Shown: one piece after another, positions 6,670 through 13,474 of the stretch
How the letters are laid out: every line of letters begins with the position of its first letter
How positions within the stretch are numbered: the stretch's first letter is position 1
NCBI GenBank assembly: GCA_039812545.1
Contig: JBDIAR010000052.1
Location: 1 to 18,865 of the forward strand
Length of the DNA: 18,865 nucleotides
From: JBDIAR01 sp039812545
GTDB lineage: Bacteria; Actinomycetota; Actinomycetes; Actinomycetales; Dermatophilaceae
Direction of reading: 5' to 3'
Translations under genes and position numbers: made by a program
Notes under the pieces: generated by a model
The model's input: the letters and a program-made list of their open reading frames with translations, nothing else
Database searches by the model: none
Told to the model about the DNA's origin: nothing

Positions 6670-7712
6670 GAGATGCGCTTCCCGTCCTGGAACACCAGCT
6701 GCTTGGCGACCCGGGCGTCCACCCACGAGCCCGCGACCGGCACCTCGCCGGAGCGATAGGCCCGCAACTGGGTGCCGTCGACATCCAGGACGACCTCGGC
6801 GAACGAGCCGTGCGGGATAGTCCGCAGCACCTTGGCCGGGAAGGTCCCGGACTCGGGGGCCAGACGCAGGTCCACGTCCTCGGGCCGGATCCCGGTGACC
6901 TCGGGACCGGGGATGAGCCGCCCGTCCTGGAGGCGCCCCTCGAGCCGGTTCAGCGAACCGACGAAGGTGGCGACGAACTCGCTGCGCGGGTCGGCATACA
7001 ACTGCGTCGGCGAACTCAACTGCTCGATCCGGCCCTCGTTCATCACGGCGATCCGGTCGCTGATCGACAGCGCTTCGTCCTGGTCGTGGGTGACGAACAG
7101 GGTGGTGATCCCCAGGCGCTGCTGGATCTCACGGATCTCCTCGCGCACCTTGACCCGCAGCCGGGCATCGAGATTGGAGAGCGGTTCGTCCAGCAGGAGC
7201 AGTTGCGGCTCTTGGACCAACGCGCGAGCCAATGCCACTCGTTGCATTTCGCCGCCGCTGATCCGACTCGGCCGCGAATGCAGGTGGTGGGTGAGGTTGA
7301 CCATCTCCAGCGCGGCCTCGGCGCGCCGTTTGATGTCCGCCTTCGCCACGCCTTTGAGCTTGAGCGGGAAGGCGACGTTCTTGAACACCGTCATGTGCGG
7401 CCACAGGGCATACGACTGGAAGACCATCGCGGAGGGACGCTTCTCGGGCGGCAGGTTCGTCACGTCCTGACCGGCGACCCGGATGGCGCCGCGATCCGGG
7501 ATGAGGAAGCCGGCCACCATCCGCAGGGTCGTGGTCTTGCCGCAGCCCGAGGGACCCAGCAGGCAGACGAGTTCCCCGCGGGCCACCGACAGGTCGAGGT
7601 CGCTGACGATGTCACGACCGCCGAGGACCTTGCCGAGGCCGTCGAGTTCGAGGGCCGGCGAGGCGGACGCGACGGGCGGGACGGTCGGGACGGTCGGGAC
7701 GGGAGTGGTCAT
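6666..7712 (-). CDS. ABC transporter ATP-binding protein (PotA/FbpC/AfuC-like)
   Basis: The energy-coupling subunit of an importer, 348 residues. Walker A is GPSGCGKT (53-60), the Q-loop glutamine is in VFQSYALWPH (97-106), the signature is ISGGEMQRVALARAL (151-165), Walker B is LLLLDEP (171-177), and the switch histidine is in FVTHDQDEAL (206-215). A C-terminal TOBE-like regulatory domain follows (about 240-348, including GIRPEDVDL). This layout matches the polyamine, iron, phosphonate and hexose-phosphate branch of importers. The N-terminal 20 residues are a Pro/Val/Thr-rich repeat, so the true start could be slightly downstream. It begins 10 bases after the second permease and overlaps the phosphodiesterase/phosphatase gene. 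Confidence 0.95.
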   Translation of the reverse strand: MTTPVPTVPTVPPVASASPALELDGLGKVLGGRDIVSDLDLSVARGELVCLLGPSGCGKTTTLRMVAGFLIPDRGAIRVAGQDVTNLPPEKRPSAMVFQSYALWPHMTVFKNVAFPLKLKGVAKADIKRRAEAALEMVNLTHHLHSRPSRISGGEMQRVALARALVQEPQLLLLDEPLSNLDARLRVKVREEIREIQQRLGITTLFVTHDQDEALSISDRIAVMNEGRIEQLSSPTQLYADPRSEFVATFVGSLNRLEGRLQDGRLIPGPEVTGIRPEDVDLRLAPESGTFPAKVLRTIPHGSFAEVVLDVDGTQLRAYRSGEVPVAGSWVDARVAKQLVFQDGKRIS

Positions 7713-7722
7713 CTGGTCGCTT

Positions 7723-8535
7723 TCATCGCAGCTGGAAGCCCTCGGCCAGCTGGCCGCCCATGATGTGTTTGTGGGCGAGGGCGAGCAGCAGAACCGAGGG
7801 GACGGAGAGCAGGATCGAGAAGACCGCCGCGATCTGCAGCGGATAGTTGAGCACGAGCGTGTACATCTGGGTCGGCATCGTCACGTAGTCCGGGTACCCG
7901 ATCAGGTACGTGCCCTGCGCCTCGTCGAAGGAGGCCAGGAAGCTCATGATCGCCGCGACCAGGATGCCCGGCAGCGCCAGCGGCAGGGTGATCCGGAAGA
8001 ACACCCGCAACGGCGAAGCTCCCGCATCCCGCGCGGCCTCCTCCAGGCTGCGCGGCACGGCCCCGAACGCCGCCGCCGGGATCCACGTCATGAACACCAC
8101 GGTTCCCATGACGTGGACGATGAGGATGCCGACCATCGTGCCCATCAGGTTCAGGGCGTAGAACAGCGAGGCCATCGCGGCGAACAGACCCATCTTGGGG
8201 AACGCGTTGGTCGCGAACAGCCCCACGAGGAACACCTTGCGGCCCCAGAACTCGTGCCGGCCGAAGGCATACGCGGCGGGCAGACAGACGATCGCCGAGA
8301 CGAGCACGGTCAACGGCGCGAAGGTCAGCGAGTTCGCGATCGCGGCCGACAGCTGCCCGTCGGCGAACACCTTGTGCCACCAGTCCAGGGTCCAGCCCTC
8401 CGGCGCCAGGTTCGGGTAGCGCCAGTCGGTGGCGAAGGCCCGCACCGCGAGCCAGATCAGTGGACCGAGGATGAACAGGACCACCGCGACCAGCAGGATC
8501 GTCAGCAGCGCGTTGAGCGCGAGGCGGCGGACCAT
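7723..8535 (-). CDS. ABC transporter permease, second subunit
   Basis: A 270-residue inner-membrane permease of the binding-protein-dependent family with about six hydrophobic helices; the first covers residues about 8-28 (LLTILLVAVVLFILGPLIWL). The cytoplasmic EAA loop that docks the ATPase is EEAARDAGASPLRVFFRITL followed by PLALPG. It corresponds to PotC/PhnV-type subunits. The ATG at 8535 shares its A with the TGA of the first permease (TGATG), so the two are translationally coupled. It ends with HIMGGQLAEGFQLR, similar to the C-termini of this permease group. Together with the other subunits it completes the importer; specificity cannot be read from the permease. Confidence 0.95.
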   Translation of the reverse strand: MVRRLALNALLTILLVAVVLFILGPLIWLAVRAFATDWRYPNLAPEGWTLDWWHKVFADGQLSAAIANSLTFAPLTVLVSAIVCLPAAYAFGRHEFWGRKVFLVGLFATNAFPKMGLFAAMASLFYALNLMGTMVGILIVHVMGTVVFMTWIPAAAFGAVPRSLEEAARDAGASPLRVFFRITLPLALPGILVAAIMSFLASFDEAQGTYLIGYPDYVTMPTQMYTLVLNYPLQIAAVFSILLSVPSVLLLALAHKHIMGGQLAEGFQLR

Positions 8536-9458
8536 CAGTTGTCTCGCTTCGTCGCCGAACGGAAGTTCGCCCAGATGTAGAGGACCGCGATGCCCGACGC
8601 CAGCGCGAAGACGACGACGGCGAACACGATGGACTGCTGGGGCTGGTTGTATGCCGCGAAGAAGTTCTGGATGTCGACCCCGAGCATCTTCGGGGAGTTC
8701 GGGCCGGTGAAGTACGGGACCGTGAACGAGCCGAGGACGCCGATCGCGGTGAACGTCGAGGCGATGACGATGGGTATGCCGGCCATCGGCAGGATGATCG
8801 ACCACGTGGTGCGGGCCAGGCCGGCGCCGCTGTCCCGGGCGGCGTCGATCATCGAATCCGGGACGGCCTGGACCCCGGAGGTCACCATGAGGACCGCGAA
8901 CGGCAGCGACGTCCACACCGAGCCGATGACGACCGCGGCCATCGAGTACGCCCACACCGGCCCCTCGATGCCGAAGTGCGCCAGGACGCTGCGCAGGAAA
9001 CCGACCTGCGAGTAGAACGTCACGATGGCCCAGGCCGCGATGACCACGGGGATGAACAGCGGCACCACCGCGAGCAGCGAGAGCATCTTGGCGATGAAGC
9101 CGCCGCGCAGCCGCAGGTAGAGCGCGATGCCGAGGGCGAGAACGAGCACGACGAAGGTCGCCGTCAGCGTGACGCTGACCGTGAGCGCCACGTCGGTGCG
9201 GAACCGTTCGGAGCTCAGTACCTCGCGGTAGGCCCCGAGCGTCCCCCACCAGGAGTCGGCGACGTGCTGGTGCAGGGCATAGGAGGCGGTCACGGCGTTC
9301 AGACCGCCGGTGTGCCCGAGGGAGTAGCCGACCGCGAGCAGGATCGGGAGCCCGGCGAAGAAGCAGATCAGGACGACGGGTGGCAGGGCCATGACGAAGG
9401 CCCGAGCCGAGCGTGGTTGACCGGAGGTCCGGCCAACCACGCTCTTGCGGGAACTCAC
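8535..9458 (-). CDS. ABC transporter permease, first subunit
   Basis: A 307-residue permease with about six membrane helices, the first at residues about 21-43 (VMALPPVVLICFFAGLPILL). The EAA-type loop is DAARDSGAGLARTTWSIILP, followed by MAGIP. It resembles PotB/PhnU-type subunits. I chose the GTG at 9458, which overlaps the binding-protein stop as GTGA; an upstream in-frame start would run into that gene. Codons 5-17 lie in a 36-base palindrome (9409-9444) that could fold in the mRNA and limit permease output relative to the binding protein. The G-I-P in MAGIP uses the rare ATA codon inside a GGCATACC motif. Confidence 0.94.
   Translation of the reverse strand: MSSRKSVVGRTSGQPRSARAFVMALPPVVLICFFAGLPILLAVGYSLGHTGGLNAVTASYALHQHVADSWWGTLGAYREVLSSERFRTDVALTVSVTLTATFVVLVLALGIALYLRLRGGFIAKMLSLLAVVPLFIPVVIAAWAIVTFYSQVGFLRSVLAHFGIEGPVWAYSMAAVVIGSVWTSLPFAVLMVTSGVQAVPDSMIDAARDSGAGLARTTWSIILPMAGIPIVIASTFTAIGVLGSFTVPYFTGPNSPKMLGVDIQNFFAAYNQPQQSIVFAVVVFALASGIAVLYIWANFRSATKRDN
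9409..9444 (-). promoter_or_regulatory. Long palindrome at the binding-protein/permease junction
   Basis: GAGCGTGGTTG (9409-9419) pairs with CAACCACGCTC (9434-9444), and CCGGA (9421-9425) pairs with TCCGG (9428-9432); the only mismatch is A9420 with C9433. The 16 paired bases lie within the first 17 codons of permease 1, just after the binding-protein stop. Stem-loops at this junction are known in other importer operons to protect the upstream mRNA and dampen downstream expression. No U-run follows, so simple termination is unlikely. Confidence 0.6.
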
Positions 9459-10615
9459 TTGCCGGGAACCTTGTCGTCCCACAGCTTCTGCATGTCGTTG
9501 TTCATCTGGGAGAAGTAGGTCGGACGCAGCGTCTCCGGGTGGGCCGCCTTGAAGATCTCCTGGGTGGCCGCCGGAAGCTTGTCCAGCGGGATGACGGGGT
9601 ACCCGGCGATCGTCGTGGCGATCATGTTCTGGGCGTCGGGCGAGAGCACGTAGTCGACCAGCTTGGCTGCCGCGTCCTTGTTGGGCGTGCCCTTCGGAAT
9701 GCCGAGGTAGGCGGCGCCACCGGTGAACGACGGGTTCGAGATCTGGGTCGCCTTGACCTCGGCGGGGATGTCACCGCTCTTCTGGCCCGAGATGAACATG
9801 TCGGACCAGACCGGCGCCATCGAGATCTGGCCGGTGCCGAGCAACTGCAGGACGGCCTTGTTGCCGTTGGGGTAGACCCCGGACTGGAAGACGTACTGGT
9901 TCAGGCCGCGCAGCTCCTCGAAGCCCTTGTCCCAGTTGGACTCCAGGGTCTGGTCGTAGCCGACGCGCATCTTCTTCTGAACGTCCTCGGGGACGTACTT
10001 GTCCAGCACGGTCGTGACGAACGAGCCGCCCGAGCCGCCGGACTTGGGCGAGTTGTAGGTGAACTGGCCCTTGTTCGCCTTGATCCAGGAGAGGAGTTCG
10101 TCCAGGGTCTTCGGGGGGTTCGGCACCTTCGTCGAGTTGTATGCCAGCAGGACCGAGGAGCCGCGGTACGGGATCCCGCCGCCGGAGCCGGCGGCGATCG
10201 TGTCGTCGGGCACGTCGGCCAGGCCCTTGACCGTGCTCTTGTCGGCCTTCTCCAGCAGGTTGGAGATCGCGGCCTGGGTGACGAAACCGCCGTCGATCAG
10301 GTCGTACCCGGAGTCCTTGCCGCCCTGGACGGCGGCCGAGAGCTTGGCCATGTTCTGGGCGTCGTGCTCACCGTGCAGGTCGAGGGTGACGTCCACCTTG
10401 TAGCCGGGGTTGGCCGCCTCGAAGCCCTTGGCGATGTTGTTCTTCCACAGGCCCTCGATATTGGTGTCGCCGGAGATGAGAACCCTGATGGTCTTGCCCG
10501 CCGAGTCGGACGAGCCGGACCCTGCGGTGGTGGTGTCGCCCGACTTCTGGGCGCATCCGGTCATGACCAGCGACAGGGCGGCCAGCCCTGCGACGGTGAG
10601 GGAGAGACGCTTCAT
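9455..10615 (-). CDS. ABC transporter solute-binding lipoprotein
   Basis: A 386-residue extracellular binding protein (family 1 type fold). The signal peptide MKRLSLTVAGLAALSLVMTG ends before Cys21, the lipid attachment site, followed by a Ser/Gly/Thr-rich linker to about residue 38. The mature part starts KTIRVLISGDTNIEGLW and contains HGEHDAQNMAKL, YDLIDGGF and YLGIPKGTPNKDAAAKLVDY, as in iron, polyamine, phosphonate and sugar-phosphate binding proteins. The start ATG 10615 has AGGAG nine bases upstream; longer in-frame extension lacks support. It is the first gene of the operon, so transcription should begin in 10616-10872. The ligand is unknown; the downstream fusion enzyme points to a phosphorylated polyol or glycerophosphodiester (inference). 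Confidence 0.92.
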   Translation of the reverse strand: MKRLSLTVAGLAALSLVMTGCAQKSGDTTTAGSGSSDSAGKTIRVLISGDTNIEGLWKNNIAKGFEAANPGYKVDVTLDLHGEHDAQNMAKLSAAVQGGKDSGYDLIDGGFVTQAAISNLLEKADKSTVKGLADVPDDTIAAGSGGGIPYRGSSVLLAYNSTKVPNPPKTLDELLSWIKANKGQFTYNSPKSGGSGGSFVTTVLDKYVPEDVQKKMRVGYDQTLESNWDKGFEELRGLNQYVFQSGVYPNGNKAVLQLLGTGQISMAPVWSDMFISGQKSGDIPAEVKATQISNPSFTGGAAYLGIPKGTPNKDAAAKLVDYVLSPDAQNMIATTIAGYPVIPLDKLPAATQEIFKAAHPETLRPTYFSQMNNDMQKLWDDKVPGK

Positions 10616-10695
10616 GCGGTGAACTCCTGGGTCTCGGGCGACCCGATGGACTCGGGCCGACTGGGGTCTGCGCGGTACCTTATCGGCCACCACGA

Positions 10696-10726
10696 CCTCG
10701 GGGTTGACGCGAATCGCGCGCCGAGG
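10696..10726. promoter_or_regulatory. Nested inverted repeat upstream of the ABC operon
   Basis: CCTCGG (10696-10701) pairs with CCGAGG (10721-10726), and inside it CGCGA (10708-10712) pairs with TCGCG (10714-10718) around a single A. It lies 81-111 bases upstream of the binding-protein ATG, in the divergent gap of 257 bases. It may be an operator for the importer operon, or a hairpin in its leader. I found no convincing -35/-10 pair; TAAGGT on the minus strand (10682-10677) is a possible -10 with no good -35. Confidence 0.35.
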
Positions 10727-10860
10727 TGAACACCCGGCCAACAGCCTGCGCAGGCCGCTACCTTCCTGCCCCCACGCCACCCTGTCAACGCTCACACGGC
10801 GTTGTCACCGAACTGTGGCCGGCCCTGCCCGGCCCGGGCCCGACCGGCGTCGCCCCGCCG

Positions 10861-10866
10861 TAGGGT
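10861..10866 (+). promoter_or_regulatory. Candidate -10 element for leaderless start
   Basis: TAGGGT fits TANNNT and ends six bases before the ATG at 10873. In actinomycetes that spacing is typical of transcripts that begin at or next to the start codon. The same bases also contain AGGG, which could serve as a weak ribosome site, so the two readings compete. Confidence 0.35.
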
Positions 10867-10872
10867 GGGCCG

Positions 10873-11733
10873 ATGGGCGAACGGCGCTCGCGCGGGGCAA
10901 CCACCGGCATACGGCCCGGCATATGGTCCGGGATACAGCTGCGACCCGACGGCGGCGGCGTGACGGTGATCGTGGACGGGCAGCCCCAGTCGCACGTCGA
11001 TCCGGCCGATCCGCGGCTGCTGGCCTTCGAGTACATCGCCATCTTCGCCGCCTGCCTCGACGCCCTCCCGGCCGGACCGTTGCGGGTGACCCACATCGGC
11101 GGGGCGGGGATGACCCTGGCCCGGTACGTCGCGGTCGAGCGCCCCGGCTCGCCGCAACTCGTCCTCGAGCCCGACGAGGCACTGACCGCGCTCGTCCGCC
11201 GCGAGCTGCCCCTGCCCCGGGGGCACCGGATCCGGGTTCGGCCGGTCAGCGGCGAGGACGGCATCGGCGCGCTGGCCACCGGGAGCGCCGACGTGATCGT
11301 CGTCGATGCGTATGCCGGGGGTCGTATGCCGGGGGTGCTGTGTTCGGCGTCGTTCGCGGCCGAATGCGTCCGGGTTCTTGGTGTCGGCGGGATGGTGTTG
11401 GTCAACGCCGCCGACGAACCGCGTTTGCGACATGCCCTGCGGACCCTGGCGACGATCCGGGCGGCCGGGTTGAACCGGGTCGGGCTGGCCGGGACCGCCG
11501 AGGTGCTCAAGGGCCGCCGGTTCGGCAATGCGGTGCTCGTCGCCGGCCGGGCGGTTGACGCGTGGGAGCCGGCCGACCTCGCCCGTGCGCTCGCGCGTGC
11601 GCCCGTCCCGGCGAGGTTGCGATACGGACCGGAACTGGACGCGCTCCTGGCCGGGGCCCGACCATGGGAGGCCACCGGCATACCGCCGGACTCCCCGACA
11701 CCGCCCGAACCCGGCCGCTGGAGGATTCGCTGA
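10873..11733 (+). CDS. Spermidine-synthase-like class I methyltransferase-fold protein
   Basis: A 286-residue protein of the large actinomycete spermidine-synthase-like group. The nucleotide-binding motif I is THIGGAGMTLARYVA (73-87), the acidic end of strand 2 is in LVLEPDEAL (97-105), and ADVIVVDAYAGGRMPG (139-154) is the region matching motif IV. RRFGNAVLVAG (217-227) is also typical. The usual polyamine-contact sequences are not obvious, so I would not call it speE; the reaction is unknown. The stop TGA shares a base with the ATG of the next gene (TGATG), so the two are probably co-transcribed. Codons 146-153 hold two GTATGCC motifs 14 bases apart in different frames. It carries several rare ATA codons. 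Confidence 0.8.
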   Translation: MGERRSRGATTGIRPGIWSGIQLRPDGGGVTVIVDGQPQSHVDPADPRLLAFEYIAIFAACLDALPAGPLRVTHIGGAGMTLARYVAVERPGSPQLVLEPDEALTALVRRELPLPRGHRIRVRPVSGEDGIGALATGSADVIVVDAYAGGRMPGVLCSASFAAECVRVLGVGGMVLVNAADEPRLRHALRTLATIRAAGLNRVGLAGTAEVLKGRRFGNAVLVAGRAVDAWEPADLARALARAPVPARLRYGPELDALLAGARPWEATGIPPDSPTPPEPGRWRIR

Positions 11734-12254
11734 TGACCGACCAGGCACCCGACACGCTGCGCATCACCTTCGTCCGGCACGCCGAACCAGAGATCGACCC
11801 GCACGTGCCGCCGGCTCGCTGGCAGCTCGGCGAGGCCGGTTTCGCCGCGGCCCGGGAGGTCGTCGATCGGTTGCCGGCCGGCGCGCTGCTCGTCGCCAGC
11901 CCGGAGCCGAAGGCGTGGCAGACGATCGACCCGGACGACCGGGGGCACGCCTATCGCGACGACCGGTTCCGCGAGGTGGACCGTCCGGACGGGTTGGACG
12001 CCGACTCCACCCCGATCCGGCTGGCCTACCTCGCCGGGGAGGTGGCGCCGGATTGGGAGCCGCACGAGGCGGTCGTCGCGCGCTTCGACGAGGGGCTCGC
12101 CGACGCGCGGGCGCACGCGGACGGCCGGCCGATCGTGGTGTCGACCCACGGGCTGGCGTTGACCGTGTGGCTGACCGCCCGAACCGGCCTGGCCGACCCC
12201 GGAGCGTTCTGGGCCGCGCTGACCATGCCCGAAATCGTCACCGTCGACCTCTAA
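11733..12254 (+). CDS. Histidine phosphatase family protein
   Basis: A 173-residue protein of the phosphoglycerate mutase/histidine phosphatase superfamily. The catalytic motif is ITFVRHAEPE (11-20), with phosphohistidine candidate His16, and the second histidine is in VVSTHGLAL (135-143). SPEPKAWQT (56-64) occupies the position of the usual SxxxRAxQT with Lys for Arg. It is shorter than true mutases, so a small phosphatase is likely; the substrate is not known. The start is chosen from GGAGG at 11720-11724, eight bases before ATG 11733, and the TGATG overlap with the previous gene. A C-rich stretch and a long hairpin follow the stop. Confidence 0.85.
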   Translation: MTDQAPDTLRITFVRHAEPEIDPHVPPARWQLGEAGFAAAREVVDRLPAGALLVASPEPKAWQTIDPDDRGHAYRDDRFREVDRPDGLDADSTPIRLAYLAGEVAPDWEPHEAVVARFDEGLADARAHADGRPIVVSTHGLALTVWLTARTGLADPGAFWAALTMPEIVTVDL

Positions 12255-12277
12255 CCGCTACCCCGCGGCCCCCCGGC

Positions 12278-12341
12278 CCCCCCTCCCGCCGATTGGAGGT
12301 AATAGCGGACGCTCGTAGGGCCCCCTATTACCTCCAATCGG
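12278..12341. repeat. Hairpin repeat, copy A (perfect arms)
   Basis: CCGATTGGAGGTAATAG (12289-12305) pairs over 17 bp with CTATTACCTCCAATCGG (12325-12341) around a 19-base loop that begins CGGACGCTCG. The similarity to copy B extends leftwards through a C-rich lead of about 11 bases. It lies between the histidine phosphatase and the DUF559 gene, 109 bases before the preferred DUF559 ATG. The AT-containing arms stand out from the local composition. No U-run follows. Confidence 0.9.
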
Positions 12342-12449
12342 GTTGGTGCGGTTGTGGATCGGCCGTCCCTGGACGCAACCCGGGACGGCCGGTGCACAGC
12401 CTTCGCCACCGCGCTAGCCGATCGACGCGGTGCTCGCCACGGTGGTGGG

Positions 12450-13388
12450 ATGACTGCTCGAGAGCGCCGCGCCCAGCTTCGCGCCGACGCCACCACGATG
12501 TCCACGGCATACGGAGGGGTCCTGTCGCGACGTCGGCTCGCCCACCTGCAGTACACGCGACACGACATCGCCCGGGAGACGGCTGCCGGACGATGGGTCC
12601 TCCATGGGCGGCAGACCGTCGCCCTGCACAACGGCGCCCTCGGCGCGCAGGCGCAGCGCTGGCGGGCGGTGTGGGAGGTCGGCGAAGGCATCGCGGTCAT
12701 CGACGGAGTGACCGCGCTCCAGGTCGCGGGAATGACCGGGTTCGATGACGATCGGGTCCACGTCTCGGTCATCCACCGGCACGACATCGAACCCGTGGTC
12801 GGCGTCGTCGTCCACAAGGTGCGCCGCCGCGACCCGGGCGACGTGACCGAGGTCGGGCTGCCTCGGACGAAACCCGCCGCCGCCGCGATCCGCGCCGCCC
12901 ACTGGGCGGTCTCCGATCGACAGGCCGCGCTGCTCCTGGTCATGCCGGTCCAGCAACGCCTCACGACCGGGGCGTTGCTCACCCAGGCCCGGCTCCGGGT
13001 TCGCGGTCGCACCCGGCGGGCGACGATCCGGGCACTCGTCGCGGACATCGCCGACGGAGCCCACTCGTTGGGCGAGTTGGACGTCGCTGCGATGCTGCGT
13101 TCCCAAGGCATCCCGGCTCCGACTCGTCAAGAGTTGCGGGTGCTGCCGCGCGGTCGGGCCTATCTCGACCTGTACTGGGACCATGCCGGCCTGGTCGTGG
13201 AGATCGACGGTTCCGGCCATCGTCAGGCGATGGCCCGCACCATCGACGCGTTGCGGCAGAACGAACTCACGCTGAGCAATGACCGGGTCCTCCGCATCGA
13301 TCTGCTGGGGCTGCGGATCGATGAAGCCGCGTACCTGGATCAGATCCGGCGGGCGCTGCAGCTCTGGGGGACACCTGCGGCCGCATGA
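12450..13388 (+). CDS. DUF559 protein with AbiEi-like N-terminus
   Basis: A 312-residue protein. The N-terminal part (about 20-62, GGVLSRRRLAHLQYTRHDIA then GRWVLHGRQTVAL) looks like the winged-helix start of AbiEi-type proteins. A middle part (about 75-200) follows the usual actinomycete pattern, with KPAAAAIRAAHWAVSDRQAA. The C-terminal DUF559 domain (about 211-305) resembles Vsr-like and PD-(D/E)xK nucleases: YLDLYW (Asp240), VVEIDGSGH (Glu251, Asp253, His257) and LRQNELTLSNDRVLRID. I prefer ATG 12450; the frame is open back to a GTG at 12354. No AbiEii-like toxin is adjacent. The gene is bracketed by two copies of one hairpin. The function is unproven; nuclease, repressor or both are possible. 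Confidence 0.82.
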   Translation: MTARERRAQLRADATTMSTAYGGVLSRRRLAHLQYTRHDIARETAAGRWVLHGRQTVALHNGALGAQAQRWRAVWEVGEGIAVIDGVTALQVAGMTGFDDDRVHVSVIHRHDIEPVVGVVVHKVRRRDPGDVTEVGLPRTKPAAAAIRAAHWAVSDRQAALLLVMPVQQRLTTGALLTQARLRVRGRTRRATIRALVADIADGAHSLGELDVAAMLRSQGIPAPTRQELRVLPRGRAYLDLYWDHAGLVVEIDGSGHRQAMARTIDALRQNELTLSNDRVLRIDLLGLRIDEAAYLDQIRRALQLWGTPAAA

Positions 13389-13398
13389 CCCACCGTCC

Positions 13399-13461
13399 CC
13401 CGCTCCTGCCGATTGGAGGTAATAGCGGACGCTCGCAGGCCCCCCTATTACCTCCAACCGC
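13399..13461. repeat. Hairpin repeat, copy B
   Basis: GATTGGAGGTAATAG (13411-13425) pairs with CTATTACCTCCAACC (13445-13459) with one A/C mismatch, around a 19-base loop again starting CGGACGCTCG. It is a direct copy of the repeat at 12278-12341, 1120 bases to the right and in the same orientation. It lies between the convergent ends of the DUF559 gene (stop 13388) and purL (stop 13475), so it may also end transcripts from both sides. Confidence 0.9.
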
Positions 13462-13474
13462 AAGAAGCGTCTCG

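Noticed and set aside
4741..6759. 672-codon plus-strand open frame opposite the fusion enzyme
   Set aside because: It is the complement of well-supported minus-strand genes, with low-complexity Arg/Gly/Pro composition.
12450..13388. Complete type IV AbiE toxin-antitoxin system
   Set aside because: No AbiEii-like nucleotidyltransferase gene is adjacent on either side.
12278..13461. Hairpin pair read as att sites of a prophage or as an insertion sequence
   Set aside because: There is no integrase or transposase, the repeats are hairpins in direct orientation, and no target duplication is apparent.
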